From M3007 sp041392625 (GTDB lineage Bacteria; Bacteroidota; Bacteroidia; Chitinophagales; Saprospiraceae), in assembly GCA_041392625.1 (NCBI GenBank), contig JAWKLR010000014.1, positions 27,205 through 91,204 of the forward strand: DNA of 64,000 nt, read 5' to 3'. The notes under the pieces were generated by a model. The model was not told the DNA's origin. It worked only from the letters and a program-made list of their open reading frames with translations, and searched no databases. This document shows positions 55,843-64,000 of the stretch, piece after piece. A program made the translations under genes and the position numbers. Position 1 is the stretch's first letter; every line of letters begins with the position of its first letter.

Positions 55843-57222
55843 ATGCTTGCTCCTTCTTTTGTAAAACAAATGCAACAAATACTCCAAAACGAGTATGAAG
55901 CATTCCGTGAAGCCCTTTCTTTTGATACTCCGGTTAGCGTGCGGCTCAACCCATTCAAGCCAATTGATGGCCTGAGAGAGATAGGAAACCTGGAATTTGA
56001 AGCATCGGTTCCGTGGCATCCCTTGGGATACTATCTTCCTGAACGGCCCATCTTTACATTGGATCCGCTTTGGCATGCTGGTGCCTATTATGTACAGGAA
56101 GCATCTTCCATGTTTTTGTACAAGGCACTAAAAGACAGTTTGCCACCCGATTTGGAGAATCCACGCATTCTGGATATGTGTGCCTCACCTGGAGGAAAAA
56201 GCACCTTGCTCAGTCAGTTGACAGCCCAAAACGGGCTGCTTGTTTCCAATGAATATGTGCGTTCCCGGGTCAATCCGCTTCGTGAGAACCTGGAGCGCTG
56301 GGGCCCTGTATCCACCGGTGTACTCAGTGCCGATGCCGACGCATTTGAACGCCTGGATTCCTGGTTTGATGCTGTTGTGGTAGATGCACCGTGCAGCGGG
56401 GAAGGCCTGTTCCGAAAGGACCCGGATGCCATGAGGGAATGGTCGCCTGCCCATGCAGAAGCGTGTGCACTTCGACAGCAGCGGATCCTGCCGGGTGCAG
56501 TAGCAGCCCTAAAGCCGGGAGGAATTTTGATCTATAGTACCTGTACCTACAATGCCCTGGAGAACGAAGAAAATGTGAAATGGCTGTGTGAAAAACAAGG
56601 CATGGAAGTCCTTCATTGTGAAGTGCCAACCGAATGGGGAATTCAGGAAAATGAGCAGGGTTACCGTTTTTTTCCGCACCATACCCGCGGTGAAGGCTTC
56701 TTTTTATCCATATTGCGCAAAAAACACGGCAATGGCAGTCGTCACAACCCGGGAAATCATTTCCAACATCTTCGTCCCTTGAATAAACGCATTGCGGAAA
56801 GTTTAAGTCCGTGGGTAAGTGCCCCTGATGCTCTGCGCTTTTTTGTAACCCCCAAAGAGGATATCATTGCCTTACCCACACAGCATGAAGCAGCGTTGTT
56901 GGTATTAGACAAAGCCTGCAATTCAAAATGGTTTGGAACCAAAATGGGCACGCTGAAAGGGAAAGACTTTGTGCCTGATCACACCCTGGCACTCAGCGAA
57001 ATCATCCAGCCCGACTTACCCGGAGTTGACCTCGATCTGGAGCAGGCGCTATTGTATCTGAAAAAAGAAACGTTTCCGCTTCCGCCCAATACACCCAAAG
57101 GCTGGATACTGGCTCGGTATAAGGGGCTCAATCTGGGCTGGATCAAAGCCATGCCCAACCGCATGAATAATTACCTCCCTTCGGAGAGAAGGATTCGGAT
57201 GAGCGTACCGAAAGTGAAGTGA
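55843..57222 (+). CDS. rRNA (cytosine-C5)-methyltransferase, RsmF-like
   Basis: A 459-aa NOL1/NOP2/Sun-family RNA methyltransferase. SAM motif I is DMCASPGGKSTLLSQL. The catalytic cysteines are in VDAPCSGEGLFRKD (motif IV) and IYSTCTYNALENEENV (motif VI). Ahead of these is YYVQEASSMFLYKAL. The C-terminal 150 residues match the extra domain of RsmF-type enzymes (GWILARYKGLNLGWIKAMPNRMNNYLP). It probably methylates a cytosine in 16S rRNA. ATG 55843 is chosen; the frame extends upstream to 55756 without family-like sequence. Confidence 0.92.
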   Translation: MLAPSFVKQMQQILQNEYEAFREALSFDTPVSVRLNPFKPIDGLREIGNLEFEASVPWHPLGYYLPERPIFTLDPLWHAGAYYVQEASSMFLYKALKDSLPPDLENPRILDMCASPGGKSTLLSQLTAQNGLLVSNEYVRSRVNPLRENLERWGPVSTGVLSADADAFERLDSWFDAVVVDAPCSGEGLFRKDPDAMREWSPAHAEACALRQQRILPGAVAALKPGGILIYSTCTYNALENEENVKWLCEKQGMEVLHCEVPTEWGIQENEQGYRFFPHHTRGEGFFLSILRKKHGNGSRHNPGNHFQHLRPLNKRIAESLSPWVSAPDALRFFVTPKEDIIALPTQHEAALLVLDKACNSKWFGTKMGTLKGKDFVPDHTLALSEIIQPDLPGVDLDLEQALLYLKKETFPLPPNTPKGWILARYKGLNLGWIKAMPNRMNNYLPSERRIRMSVPKVK

Positions 57223-57252
57223 GGCGTGCGGGGGGACGATGAGGTGTATAAG

Positions 57253-58402
57253 CTACCAGGCCGCAGGCATACCCCTCGCCTGCAAGACATCGCTTGAACG
57301 GGCTTTGAGGTTTACTACCTTTTCTGAGGAAACAGACAAAACATCTTCTTTAGCTGGCACAAGTGCCATTCGGATTGAACTTAATGTCCCCGATTCGCTT
57401 AAGGCCAAAGGCATCATCCGATTGGTTCGCAGTCGAAACAATTGATCCAAGGAGCAGTCTGCGGAAGCTTTTACTTTTATAAATAGAACTGCCGATTTGG
57501 CTGCTACTTTTTCCGGATAAACAGCATACCAGGCAATAGCCAGGGAGTTATTGGTCGACTTTGCAATATGGGCACAACTCATGTCTGGCAAATTCCCTGC
57601 CACCAGATGTTCTATTGATATTTTTTTGGAATCAAATGCCAATTCCATTTGTAGCCCCTGTAGGGTGAGGGCATCCTGGATATTCAGTTGGAAAATCAGC
57701 TCATCGCCGGCACAGAGCATGCCCGTTGGTGTCTCCATTGAAATCGAAGTAAATTCATTGCTATCGGTATAACTTGACCCATCCACATCACCAATTTTTA
57801 TGCCTTCCATAACCACAGTATTTTCTTCGCGATGCACCTGGTTTTCATATTGAAATTGCAATACATCCGGTATAGGCCAATCCAATGGATAGGCTGCGAA
57901 TACGTGATCTGCGGGGATAAACCGGTAAGACTCGTTTCTGCTCCAGATTAGTCTGAGTGCCCAATAGAAGTTGCTCCAGTTGCCAAACATCAAACTCATC
58001 CAGTGTGTTGCTGCGGTCCAGATCTGCAGCAAGCCATTGCCAGGGATTTTCAAATGGCTGAAGATTCATGATATGGTGCTGAAGTCCAATCAAGTCGGCA
58101 ATCGTGATGCCATTTAACAATCCCTGGTCTTTATGTGCGGAGAGTTGGAACACCGCATCAGAAAGCGTATCCAAATAAAAAATGGCTTCGCCTGAATTGG
58201 AATACTTTACCCACTTTTCATCGCCCCCCCTCAGTTGTACGATGGAGTTGGGCAGCTGCTGATGAAGAGGGTCCTGCAACACTACATGAATTGACTTTTC
58301 AGACAAACCCAACTTCGAGGCAAGTTGCGCAGATACTGTACCCGGATGGCATAGGGCCACCAAGCTGAATACAGTGAATGCTATGTTGAAAATACGTGTC
58401 AT
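57253..58402 (-). pseudogene. Frameshifted exported protein with dockerin- and cohesin-like modules
   Basis: The first frame (58402 to about 57940) has a signal peptide (ending TVSAQ) and dockerin-like duplicated segments (LNGITIADLIGLQHHIMNLQ; AADLDRSNTLDEFDVWQLEQ). The second frame (about 57935 to 57253) continues with a linker, GIKIGDVDGSSYTDSNEF and a cohesin-like domain (LIFQLNIQDALTLQGLQMEL). Removing one A from AAA at 57935-57937 joins them smoothly. The same module order is found in the 30461-32386 gene. No T9SS sorting domain is seen; the protein ends GMPAAW, so a further break or truncation at its C-terminus is possible. Confidence 0.7.
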
Positions 58403-58562
58403 GTGTTGCGTGTTGGTATGGTTAGGCTCGGGTTTGGGGGTATAAATTTACATACGTGAAAAACGTGCCAACGGATTAAATCCAGACGATCAAAACGCGT
58501 ATTTGTCAACTACCTGACTATGCCTGTAGCCATTTTGGGGTAGAAATTGGTACTTAAACTAA

Positions 58563-58592
58563 AAAAGCCGCCCCAACTGATGGAGCGGCTTT
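58563..58592 (-). terminator. Terminator after sucD
   Basis: An 8-bp GC-rich stem (AAAGCCGC and GCGGCTTT) with a 14-base loop, followed by a T-run on the minus strand, 23 bases after the sucD stop. Confidence 0.8.
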
Positions 58593-58614
58593 CAATACTT
58601 ATCACTCTGGGGTT

Positions 58615-59487
58615 TTAACCCATCACTTCCTTAACAAGGGCACCAATTTGCGCCGGACTTTTCACAACGTGAATTCCGTTTTCAGCCATGATGCGCATTT
58701 TTGCAGCAGCTGTATCATCAGCGCTACCAACAATTGCTCCGGCGTGGCCCATTGTACGGCCTGCAGGAGCAGTTTGTCCGGCAATAAACCCGATTACCGG
58801 CTTTTTATTTCCGTTTGCTTTGATCCATTTTGCAGCATCTGCTTCCAATGAACCTCCAATTTCACCAATCATAACAATCCCCTCGGTTTCAGGATCATTC
58901 ATGAAGAGTTCAACGGCCTCCTTAGTGGTTGTTCCGATAATTGGGTCACCGCCAATACCAATTGCAGTTGAAATACCCAAGCCGGCCTTGGCAACCTGAT
59001 CAGCAGCCTCATAGGTGAGGGTACCCGATTTGGAAACCAGCCCAATTGATCCGCGTTTGAACACAAAGCCCGGCATAATACCCACCTTCGCTTCACCCGG
59101 AGTAATTACTCCTGGGCAGTTGGGTCCAACCAGAATGCAATCGTGCTGATCCACATAGGCTTTGGCGCGAATCATATCCTGAACGGGAATTCCCTCTGTA
59201 ATAGCAACGATAACTTTGATTCCTGCCTGTACGGCTTCAATGATTGCGTCCGCGGCAAAAGCCGGGGGTACAAAGATGATGGAAGTATCTGCACCAACTT
59301 GTTTTACAGAATCTTCAACGGTATTGAAAACCGGCCGACCAAGATGGGATTGGCCACCTTTCTTTGGAGTTACACCACCAACGATGTTGGTACCGTATTC
59401 GATCATTTGCTCAGCATGGAAGCTGCCTTCTTTTCCAGTAAAACCCTGGACAATAATTCGTGATTCTTTGTTTACTAATACAGACAT
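58615..59487 (-). CDS. sucD: Succinate-CoA ligase subunit alpha
   Basis: A 290-aa TCA-cycle subunit that binds CoA and carries the phospho-histidine for substrate-level ATP/GTP formation. Motifs: IIVQGFTGKEGSFHAEQMI (CoA site), GPNCPGVITPGEAKVGIMPG, LVSKSGTLTYEAADQV and GRTMGHAGAIVG with the active-site His near residue 248. The sucC partner is not adjacent, which is common in Bacteroidota. It is bounded by terminators on both sides, so it is likely a monocistronic unit. Confidence 0.97.
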   Translation of the reverse strand: MSVLVNKESRIIVQGFTGKEGSFHAEQMIEYGTNIVGGVTPKKGGQSHLGRPVFNTVEDSVKQVGADTSIIFVPPAFAADAIIEAVQAGIKVIVAITEGIPVQDMIRAKAYVDQHDCILVGPNCPGVITPGEAKVGIMPGFVFKRGSIGLVSKSGTLTYEAADQVAKAGLGISTAIGIGGDPIIGTTTKEAVELFMNDPETEGIVMIGEIGGSLEADAAKWIKANGNKKPVIGFIAGQTAPAGRTMGHAGAIVGSADDTAAAKMRIMAENGIHVVKSPAQIGALVKEVMG

Positions 59488-59520
59488 GGAATGGTAACGT
59501 AGGATATGTTGAATGTGTTC

Positions 59521-59554
59521 AAAAAAAGATTTCCGAAAGATATTTTCGGAAATC
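59521..59554 (-). terminator. Terminator after the FtsB-like gene
   Basis: A perfect 11-bp stem (GATTTCCGAAA and its complement) with a 5-base loop. On the minus strand it is followed by seven T. It separates the adk/FtsB-like unit from sucD. Confidence 0.85.
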
Positions 59555-59568
59555 CAATGGGTCTTTTA

Positions 59569-59883
59569 TCAATCTTCTTTTTGAATAATATATACGTCTT
59601 CGTTTTGCTTTCGCATATAATAATGTTCGCGCGCGTACTTTTCTTTTGTCAATTCAAAGTCTTCCGCTTCTTCTCGTGCCTCTTCTATTTTCTCCTTGTA
59701 AAAGGACTTGTCCGTTTCAAGACGATCAATTGCACGATATAGGCGCCATTGCGTATACAGATCGTGCTTGTCCAGAAACAACATGATGAAGAAAAATATT
59801 ACCAGAATGAGGTAATACCGGTTTTGAAGTGGCCCGGGCAATTTTTGCCAAATTGCCTGCCAGGGATTTGATGGAATAGGCAT
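59569..59883 (-). CDS. Septum formation initiator family protein (FtsB/DivIC-like)
   Basis: A 104-aa protein with a short cytoplasmic N-terminus, one membrane segment (YYLILVIFFFIMLFL, about 23-37) and a coiled coil (about 45-80). It ends in the family motif TKEKYAREHYYMRKQNEDVYII, typical of FtsB/DivIC proteins of the divisome. It lies downstream of adk, 79 bases apart, on the same strand. Confidence 0.9.
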   Translation of the reverse strand: MPIPSNPWQAIWQKLPGPLQNRYYLILVIFFFIMLFLDKHDLYTQWRLYRAIDRLETDKSFYKEKIEEAREEAEDFELTKEKYAREHYYMRKQNEDVYIIQKED

Positions 59884-59962
59884 AGACCGGTGCGTTTTAA
59901 CAAAAGAACGTTCTATGGATCAAAAGTACGGGCTTTTCTTCAAACAAACTGATCCTGAGTCC

Positions 59963-60544
59963 TTATTCTTGGATCCAGGTATCAATAATTGCTGAAATTC
60001 TACCGAAAATCTCATCAATGGTTCCGATTCCGTTGATGCTGTGGCTTTTATTCACACCATTATAAAAATCAAATACCGGAGTTGTTTCATTTTTATATAC
60101 CTCAATCCGATTGCGGATGATTTCTTCATTGGTATCATCTGCACGACCGGAGCTTTCTCCACGCAATTTGATCCGGGTTACGATTTCCTCATCATCCACC
60201 TGAAGGGCAATCAGACCTGAGACTTCTGTTTGTTTTTCAGTGAGCAGGGCATCCAGCGCCTCCGCCTGGCGAATAGTCCGTGGGAATCCATCAAAAATAA
60301 AGCCTGCTGCACCGGGGTGAGCTTCCACCTTGTTGCGCAACATGCCAATTGTCACTTCATCCGGCACCAATTCGCCTTTGGCCATATATTCCTTTGCTTT
60401 TTCACCCAATGGCGTATTGTTTCCCATTTCATGGCGAAACAAATCGCCAGTGCTGATGTGAACAAGCTTGTATTTTTCAACAAGGCCTAAGGCTTGTGTT
60501 CCTTTTCCTGATCCCGGTGGGCCAAACAATATTAAATTTATCAT
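59963..60544 (-). CDS. adk: Adenylate kinase
   Basis: A 193-aa enzyme that interconverts AMP, ADP and ATP. Walker A is GPPGSGKGT (residues 8-16). The AMP site is STGDLFRHEMG. The LID region is short (LRGESSGRADDTNEEIIRNRI), which makes this the short-type enzyme usual in Bacteroidota. FDGFPRTIRQAEALD is the conserved core. Confidence 0.97.
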   Translation of the reverse strand: MINLILFGPPGSGKGTQALGLVEKYKLVHISTGDLFRHEMGNNTPLGEKAKEYMAKGELVPDEVTIGMLRNKVEAHPGAAGFIFDGFPRTIRQAEALDALLTEKQTEVSGLIALQVDDEEIVTRIKLRGESSGRADDTNEEIIRNRIEVYKNETTPVFDFYNGVNKSHSINGIGTIDEIFGRISAIIDTWIQE

Positions 60545-60716
60545 GTATTTATTTAATTTATAAAGCGCAAATGCGACTGGTAGCTAGTCGGTGTAGTTCA
60601 AAACACAACAGGACAGAAACGGTTGCGAACAGCTGCAATAAAAGCCAAAAAACAACCAATTACCCAGGCACTAATTTGGTGCTGTATTAGGGAGGTGCAA
60701 AGTTAGGAAAAAGGCA

Positions 60717-61668
60717 TCAAAAATCGGTAAAACGATACCGTTCTCCATAGGTTTTTATCCAGTCTAATAACGGCCAGACATCCTCGGGAGCAAAGAGTTC
60801 GGTTCCATGCCGCATAGTTGCTGCCGAACCACAGGAAACTCCCATCTGAACAGCCTCCCGGTAGCTTTGCCCGGAAGCCAGCACCCAGACCATCCCGGCA
60901 ACCATACTGTCGCCCGCCCCAACCGTTGTTTTTTTATGCACAATGGGAGCAGGAATGTGCTCAAACCCCTCTTTTGTAGCCAACAAGGCACCCTGGGCAC
61001 CCATTGAAACCACTACCATCGTGCACTTACCCCGGCCAATAATTTCCATAGCGGCATCATCTACCCGGTTCATCTCCAATTTTTCCACACCAACCAGACT
61101 GCTCAGTTCTCCCAGGTTTGGTTTTAACAAAAACAAGCCTTTGGAGGCTGCCGCCTCTAGTGGCCGGGCCGGAAGTATCCAAAATGAGCCGCGCGCCAAT
61201 TTCCTGACAAAATACAGCGAGGGTTTCGTAATAGGTTTCAGGCAACCCAGGCGGGAGGCTTCCACTTGCAATTACCCACTCCGGTTTTTCTGCTGCGACC
61301 AGTTCCAAACAGGCATCCGCTTCTGAGACACTCAGTTTTGCACCGGGCATGGTAAATCGATACTGGGCATTTGAGCGCGACTCAGTGATGGAAAAATTCT
61401 CACGGGTTTCGCCCTCAACCTCCAGACATTTTGTTGTAATCCCTGCAGTATTTAGTAGCCCTTCAATAATTTTTCCATTGAATCCGGCTTTTGGGAATAC
61501 AGCTATGCTTTCCCCACCCAGCTTTTTGATACCTTTGGAGACATTGATCCCCCCGCCTCCTGCATCGGTCTGCGCGTCGAAACAACGCAGTTTGCGATCG
61601 GGAGTCAGGGTATCCACGGCTGCACTTTTATCCAATGCCGGGTTGAGTGTCAAACTAACTATTTTCAC
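60717..61668 (-). pseudogene. pfkB: PfkB-family phosphofructokinase, frameshifted
   Basis: A ribokinase-type sugar kinase of the 1-phosphofructokinase/6-phosphofructokinase II group. N-terminal part: VKIVSLTLNPALDKS, DAGGGGINVSKGIKKLGG, RENFSITE, ASGSLPPGLPETYYE. The C-terminal part is in another frame: FLLKPNLGELSSL, TTVGAGDSMVAGMV (with the catalytic Asp) and GSAATMRHGTELF. The frame changes between about 61156 and 61180 (one extra base), after LILDTSGPA. Both halves are well conserved, so the break looks recent or artefactual. The GTG at 61668 fits the family start (KIVSLTLNPALD). Confidence 0.85.
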
Positions 61669-61718
61669 GATTTCTGTTTTTACGATTCGGTGTCCTGTTG
61701 ATGAATTCAAGTTCTGCA

Positions 61719-62348
61719 ATGATAATTAAACTGAACGATTTCAATTTAAAAGAATCGGCTGAATGGCTTGCAAGTCAGGATAAAGCCCTCAATAAGGTGC
61801 TGCGCACGTATGGCCCGCCTCCATTGTGGGATCGTACTCCAACTTACTCCACGCTTGTCCATATCATTTTGGAGCAACAGGTTTCTCTTTCTTCAGCCAA
61901 TGCGGCATTTGCACGACTTTCGGATGCGCTGGGAACTGTCACCCCAACTGCTTTTCTTGAATTATCCGATGAAAGCCTAAAACGTATTGGATTCAGCAAG
62001 CAAAAAACAAACTATGCCAGAGGGCTGGCACAGGCTATTGTAAACGATGGATTTCAATTGGATGCGCTCGAACATAAAAGCGAGGAAGAAGTGAAAGCAG
62101 CATTGATGCAATTCAAGGGAATCGGCCATTGGACTGCTGATATTTACCTTTCAGAATGCCTGCTCAGGCCAGACATCCTCCCCAAAGGAGACATCGCGCT
62201 GTTCGAAGCGTTCAAAGTTTTGAAAGGCCTTGCAAAGCGACCAGACTATGAGGCTTTTGAAAAAGGTACCGCCCATTGGCGGCCCTGGCGCAGTACGGGC
62301 ACCCGAATGCTCTGGCATTTTTACCTTTGCGAACGCGAACGAAAATAA
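61719..62348 (+). CDS. DNA-3-methyladenine glycosylase II family (AlkA-like HhH-GPD)
   Basis: A 209-aa helix-hairpin-helix DNA glycosylase that lacks the N-terminal AlkA TBP-like domain. Motifs: LVHIILEQQVSLSSANAAF, the HhH MQFKGIGHWTADIYL, and PKGDIALFEAF with the catalytic Asp. HWRPWRSTGTRMLWHFY is the usual end. It removes alkylated bases. The ATG at 61719 is chosen; 61701 is an alternative. It is divergent from pfkB, and it is the third alkyladenine glycosylase within 14 kb. Confidence 0.92.
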   Translation: MIIKLNDFNLKESAEWLASQDKALNKVLRTYGPPPLWDRTPTYSTLVHIILEQQVSLSSANAAFARLSDALGTVTPTAFLELSDESLKRIGFSKQKTNYARGLAQAIVNDGFQLDALEHKSEEEVKAALMQFKGIGHWTADIYLSECLLRPDILPKGDIALFEAFKVLKGLAKRPDYEAFEKGTAHWRPWRSTGTRMLWHFYLCERERK

Positions 62349-62393
62349 CCAATCCTCTTACCCCTAAGTATCAAGCAAAATCTACAATCAACT

Positions 62394-63200
62394 ATGGCTA
62401 ACTATTTTAAACATAAACGAGTCTGGATCACAGGTGCTTCCTCTGGAATTGGAGAAGCACTTGCCTTAGCCTTTGCAGCAGAAAATGCACACCTTGTACT
62501 ATCTAGCAGAAAGGAACGCGATTTGGAACAGGTTGCGAATGCCTGTACTGCAGCAGGTGCAGCATCGGCTTCAATCCAAGTCCTGGATCTGGCAAATCAT
62601 GCCTCATTACCGGAAATCGCCGATAGCGTGCTCAAGACTTTTGGTAAAATTGATGTACTTGTCAACAACGGAGGGATTTCGCAGCGAGCCCTTGCAATTG
62701 ATACCGATCTATCAATCGATAAAAGGTTAATGGACATCAACTATTTTGGTACTATCGCACTGACCAAAGCCGTACTGCCCTCTATGCTTACACACCAATT
62801 GGGGCACATTGTCGTAATTTCCAGTCTAACCGGAAAGTTTGGTGCGCCGCTCCGCTCTGCCTATGCTGCTTCAAAGCATGCACTTCACGGTTTCTTTGAT
62901 TGTCTCCGAATTGAACTCGGTGAAGCACCTATATACATAAGCATGATCTGCCCTGGATATGTAAAGACTAATGTGAGCATAAATGCACTTACCGGAGATG
63001 GAAGTGCTCAGGGAACCATGGATCCGTCTACGGGTGCAGGAATGGATCCTGCAAATTTGGCACAGAAAATCCTGAATGCAGTTCGTACAAAAAAGGAAGA
63101 GGCTGTTTTTGGAGGAAAAGAAACACTGGGGGTCTATCTAAAACGATTTTTCCCAAAGTTCTTTTCAAATATGATGAAGAAAAGAAGTCTTAAAGCCTAG
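62394..63200 (+). CDS. Short-chain dehydrogenase/reductase (SDR)
   Basis: A 268-aa classical SDR. The NAD(P) motif is WITGASSGIGEALA (about 12-25), and NNGGISQR matches the NNAG structural motif with a Gly for Ala. Catalytic Ser is in VVISSLTGKFG, and Tyr/Lys are in YAASKHALHGFF. ICPGYVKTNV follows. The end (VYLKRFFPKFFSNMMKKRSLK) is basic and amphipathic, as in DHRS7-like membrane-associated members. The substrate is unknown. Confidence 0.9.
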   Translation: MANYFKHKRVWITGASSGIGEALALAFAAENAHLVLSSRKERDLEQVANACTAAGAASASIQVLDLANHASLPEIADSVLKTFGKIDVLVNNGGISQRALAIDTDLSIDKRLMDINYFGTIALTKAVLPSMLTHQLGHIVVISSLTGKFGAPLRSAYAASKHALHGFFDCLRIELGEAPIYISMICPGYVKTNVSINALTGDGSAQGTMDPSTGAGMDPANLAQKILNAVRTKKEEAVFGGKETLGVYLKRFFPKFFSNMMKKRSLKA

Positions 63201-63209
63201 TTCTTTTTC

Positions 63210-63635
63210 TTACCATTTGCGTTGTTTCACAACCGTTGTAGCCAGCAATCGCTTGATGCTGTAACGGCCACTGCCTTTTCCGGCCAACATGAGCAAACCT
63301 CCTGTAATGGCAAGGTTTTGCATAAAAAGTACGCTTTGGATGCGAAGTTCACCTTTGGGATAATTCCAGAAGTCATGAACTATAATAGTAACAGGCACCC
63401 AATAAAGTAGAAGCAGTATTACTCCCAGTTGCGTTCTGTACCCCAACAGAACCATTATTCCTCCCATTGTAAGTAAAAAAATGGCTCCATAGAGCAGCAT
63501 GTCCTGGTTCCAGGTAAGACCGTATTCGGTCATTGTAAGTTTCGTCTTTTCAAAATAAATGGCGGAGTCAATTGCCTCAAAAATAAATATGGTGGCAAGA
63601 AAGATGCGGCCAATCAGATCAATTACATCGCGCAT
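63210..63635 (-). CDS. DoxX family membrane protein
   Basis: A 141-aa protein with four membrane segments. The DoxX pattern is visible in LIGRIFLATIFIFEAIDSAI at the start, FLLTMGGIMVLLGYRTQLGVILLLLYW in the middle and FMQNLAITGGLLMLAGKGSGRYSI near the end. It is convergent with the SDR gene. The physiological role is unknown. Confidence 0.85.
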   Translation of the reverse strand: MRDVIDLIGRIFLATIFIFEAIDSAIYFEKTKLTMTEYGLTWNQDMLLYGAIFLLTMGGIMVLLGYRTQLGVILLLLYWVPVTIIVHDFWNYPKGELRIQSVLFMQNLAITGGLLMLAGKGSGRYSIKRLLATTVVKQRKW

Positions 63636-63908
63636 AACAAGTTTCGACTAAACGATTTAAGGCTTGTTGGGGGCAGTTTGTGTTATTATGATGCGAAGGT
63701 AGAATAATTCCTGCGGAAACAGGGTGACTTATTATGTTCTACGTGTACAGTCAATAAAAAAGCCCCCCTCCTTCTTTAGGAGAGAGGCCATCCCAAAAAC
63801 CGATTTTAAAGTATGTTTAAAATCGATACTTGGTATAGAAACGGCAGACTCGCTTGCCGTGTTTTGTTAGTCTCAAGACTACCAGAATAGAAAATTAAGA
63901 TATATAAA
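63636..63908. other. Intergenic region with hairpins
   Basis: About 270 bases without a gene. It contains a perfect 10-bp inverted repeat (CGATTTTAAA-GTATG-TTTAAAATCG, 63801-63825) and an imperfect GC-rich hairpin near 63759-63793 with A-runs. Both may be terminators or dispersed elements. Confidence 0.45.
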
Positions 63909-63938
63909 TTGAGCGCTTCACCGAAATGAAGCGCTCAA
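63909..63938 (-). terminator. Hairpin downstream of the partial gene at the window end
   Basis: A perfect 12-bp stem (TTGAGCGCTTCA and TGAAGCGCTCAA) with a 6-base loop, 14 bases after the minus-strand stop. The T-run is weak. Confidence 0.65.
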
Positions 63939-63951
63939 TACTATCCTAAAA

Positions 63952-64000
63952 TTACTTGGTCTGGATCATCTTACGTGTTGCGCTTTCCTTAGCAGTTTCT
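63952..64000 (-). CDS. Partial CDS: C-terminal end of a probable T9SS sorting-domain protein
   Basis: On the minus strand the window end encodes ETAKESATRKMIQTK and a TAA stop (63954-63952), followed by a hairpin. The ending K-M-I-x-x-K resembles the last residues of T9SS type A sorting domains. Only about 15 codons are visible, so the gene identity cannot be judged. Confidence 0.5.
   Translation of the reverse strand, partial: ETAKESATRKMIQTK

Overview
The window looks like chromosomal DNA of a Bacteroidota bacterium, most likely a member of Saprospiria (Haliscomenobacter/Lewinella-type). The reasons are several proteins with type IX secretion (T9SS) C-terminal sorting domains, a TonB-dependent receptor next to a DUF4249 lipoprotein, a hybrid two-component regulator (HTCS), the rpmB-rpmG-DUF4295 cluster, and TAnnTTTG-like -7 promoter elements. 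There is no rRNA operon, CRISPR array or prophage. One complete IS4-family insertion sequence is present.

Layout. 1-5 kb: secreted proteins (a frameshifted carboxypeptidase-regulatory-like protein, a free-standing sorting domain, a BNR-propeller T9SS protein), a lipoprotein and rimM. 6-9 kb: a TPR-like exported protein and a bestrophin channel. 9.2-16.7 kb: the most unusual block, with an HTCS regulator, a 109-aa beta-rich protein, an aerolysin/ETX-MTX2-like pore-forming protein and a MscS channel, the small genes being separated by stem-loops. 16.7-20 kb: DUF4249 lipoprotein and TonB receptor. 20.3-29.4 kb: prmA, a 1504-aa exported protein of unknown function, rlmB, a BtuF-like binding protein and a subtilase with Glu at the usual catalytic Asp. 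29.5-30.4 kb: tRNA-Arg(ACG), rpmB, rpmG and the DUF4295 gene. 30.4-35.5 kb: a broken dockerin/cohesin-like T9SS protein, a MetS-MetP type NSS transporter pair and hemD. 35.5-41.6 kb: a TMTC-like membrane TPR protein, the IS4 element, and exbB-exbD-tonB. 42-48.6 kb: a small subtilase, a split exported protein, prfC and a membrane protein with a degenerate McrB-like AAA+ domain. 48.6-64 kb: three unrelated alkyladenine DNA glycosylases (AAG, Tag, AlkA-like) scattered among a trimeric-fibre-like protein, a second BNR T9SS protein, a PPTase, a DinB-like protein, an RsmF-like methyltransferase, sucD, a FtsB-like gene, adk, a frameshifted pfkB, an SDR and a DoxX protein.

About ten single-base reading-frame breaks occur in seven genes. 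Several sit at short homopolymers and affect both secreted proteins and a metabolic gene (pfkB). Sequencing or assembly error is the simplest explanation, though real decay cannot be excluded. All functional calls come from reading motifs by eye; no database search was run.
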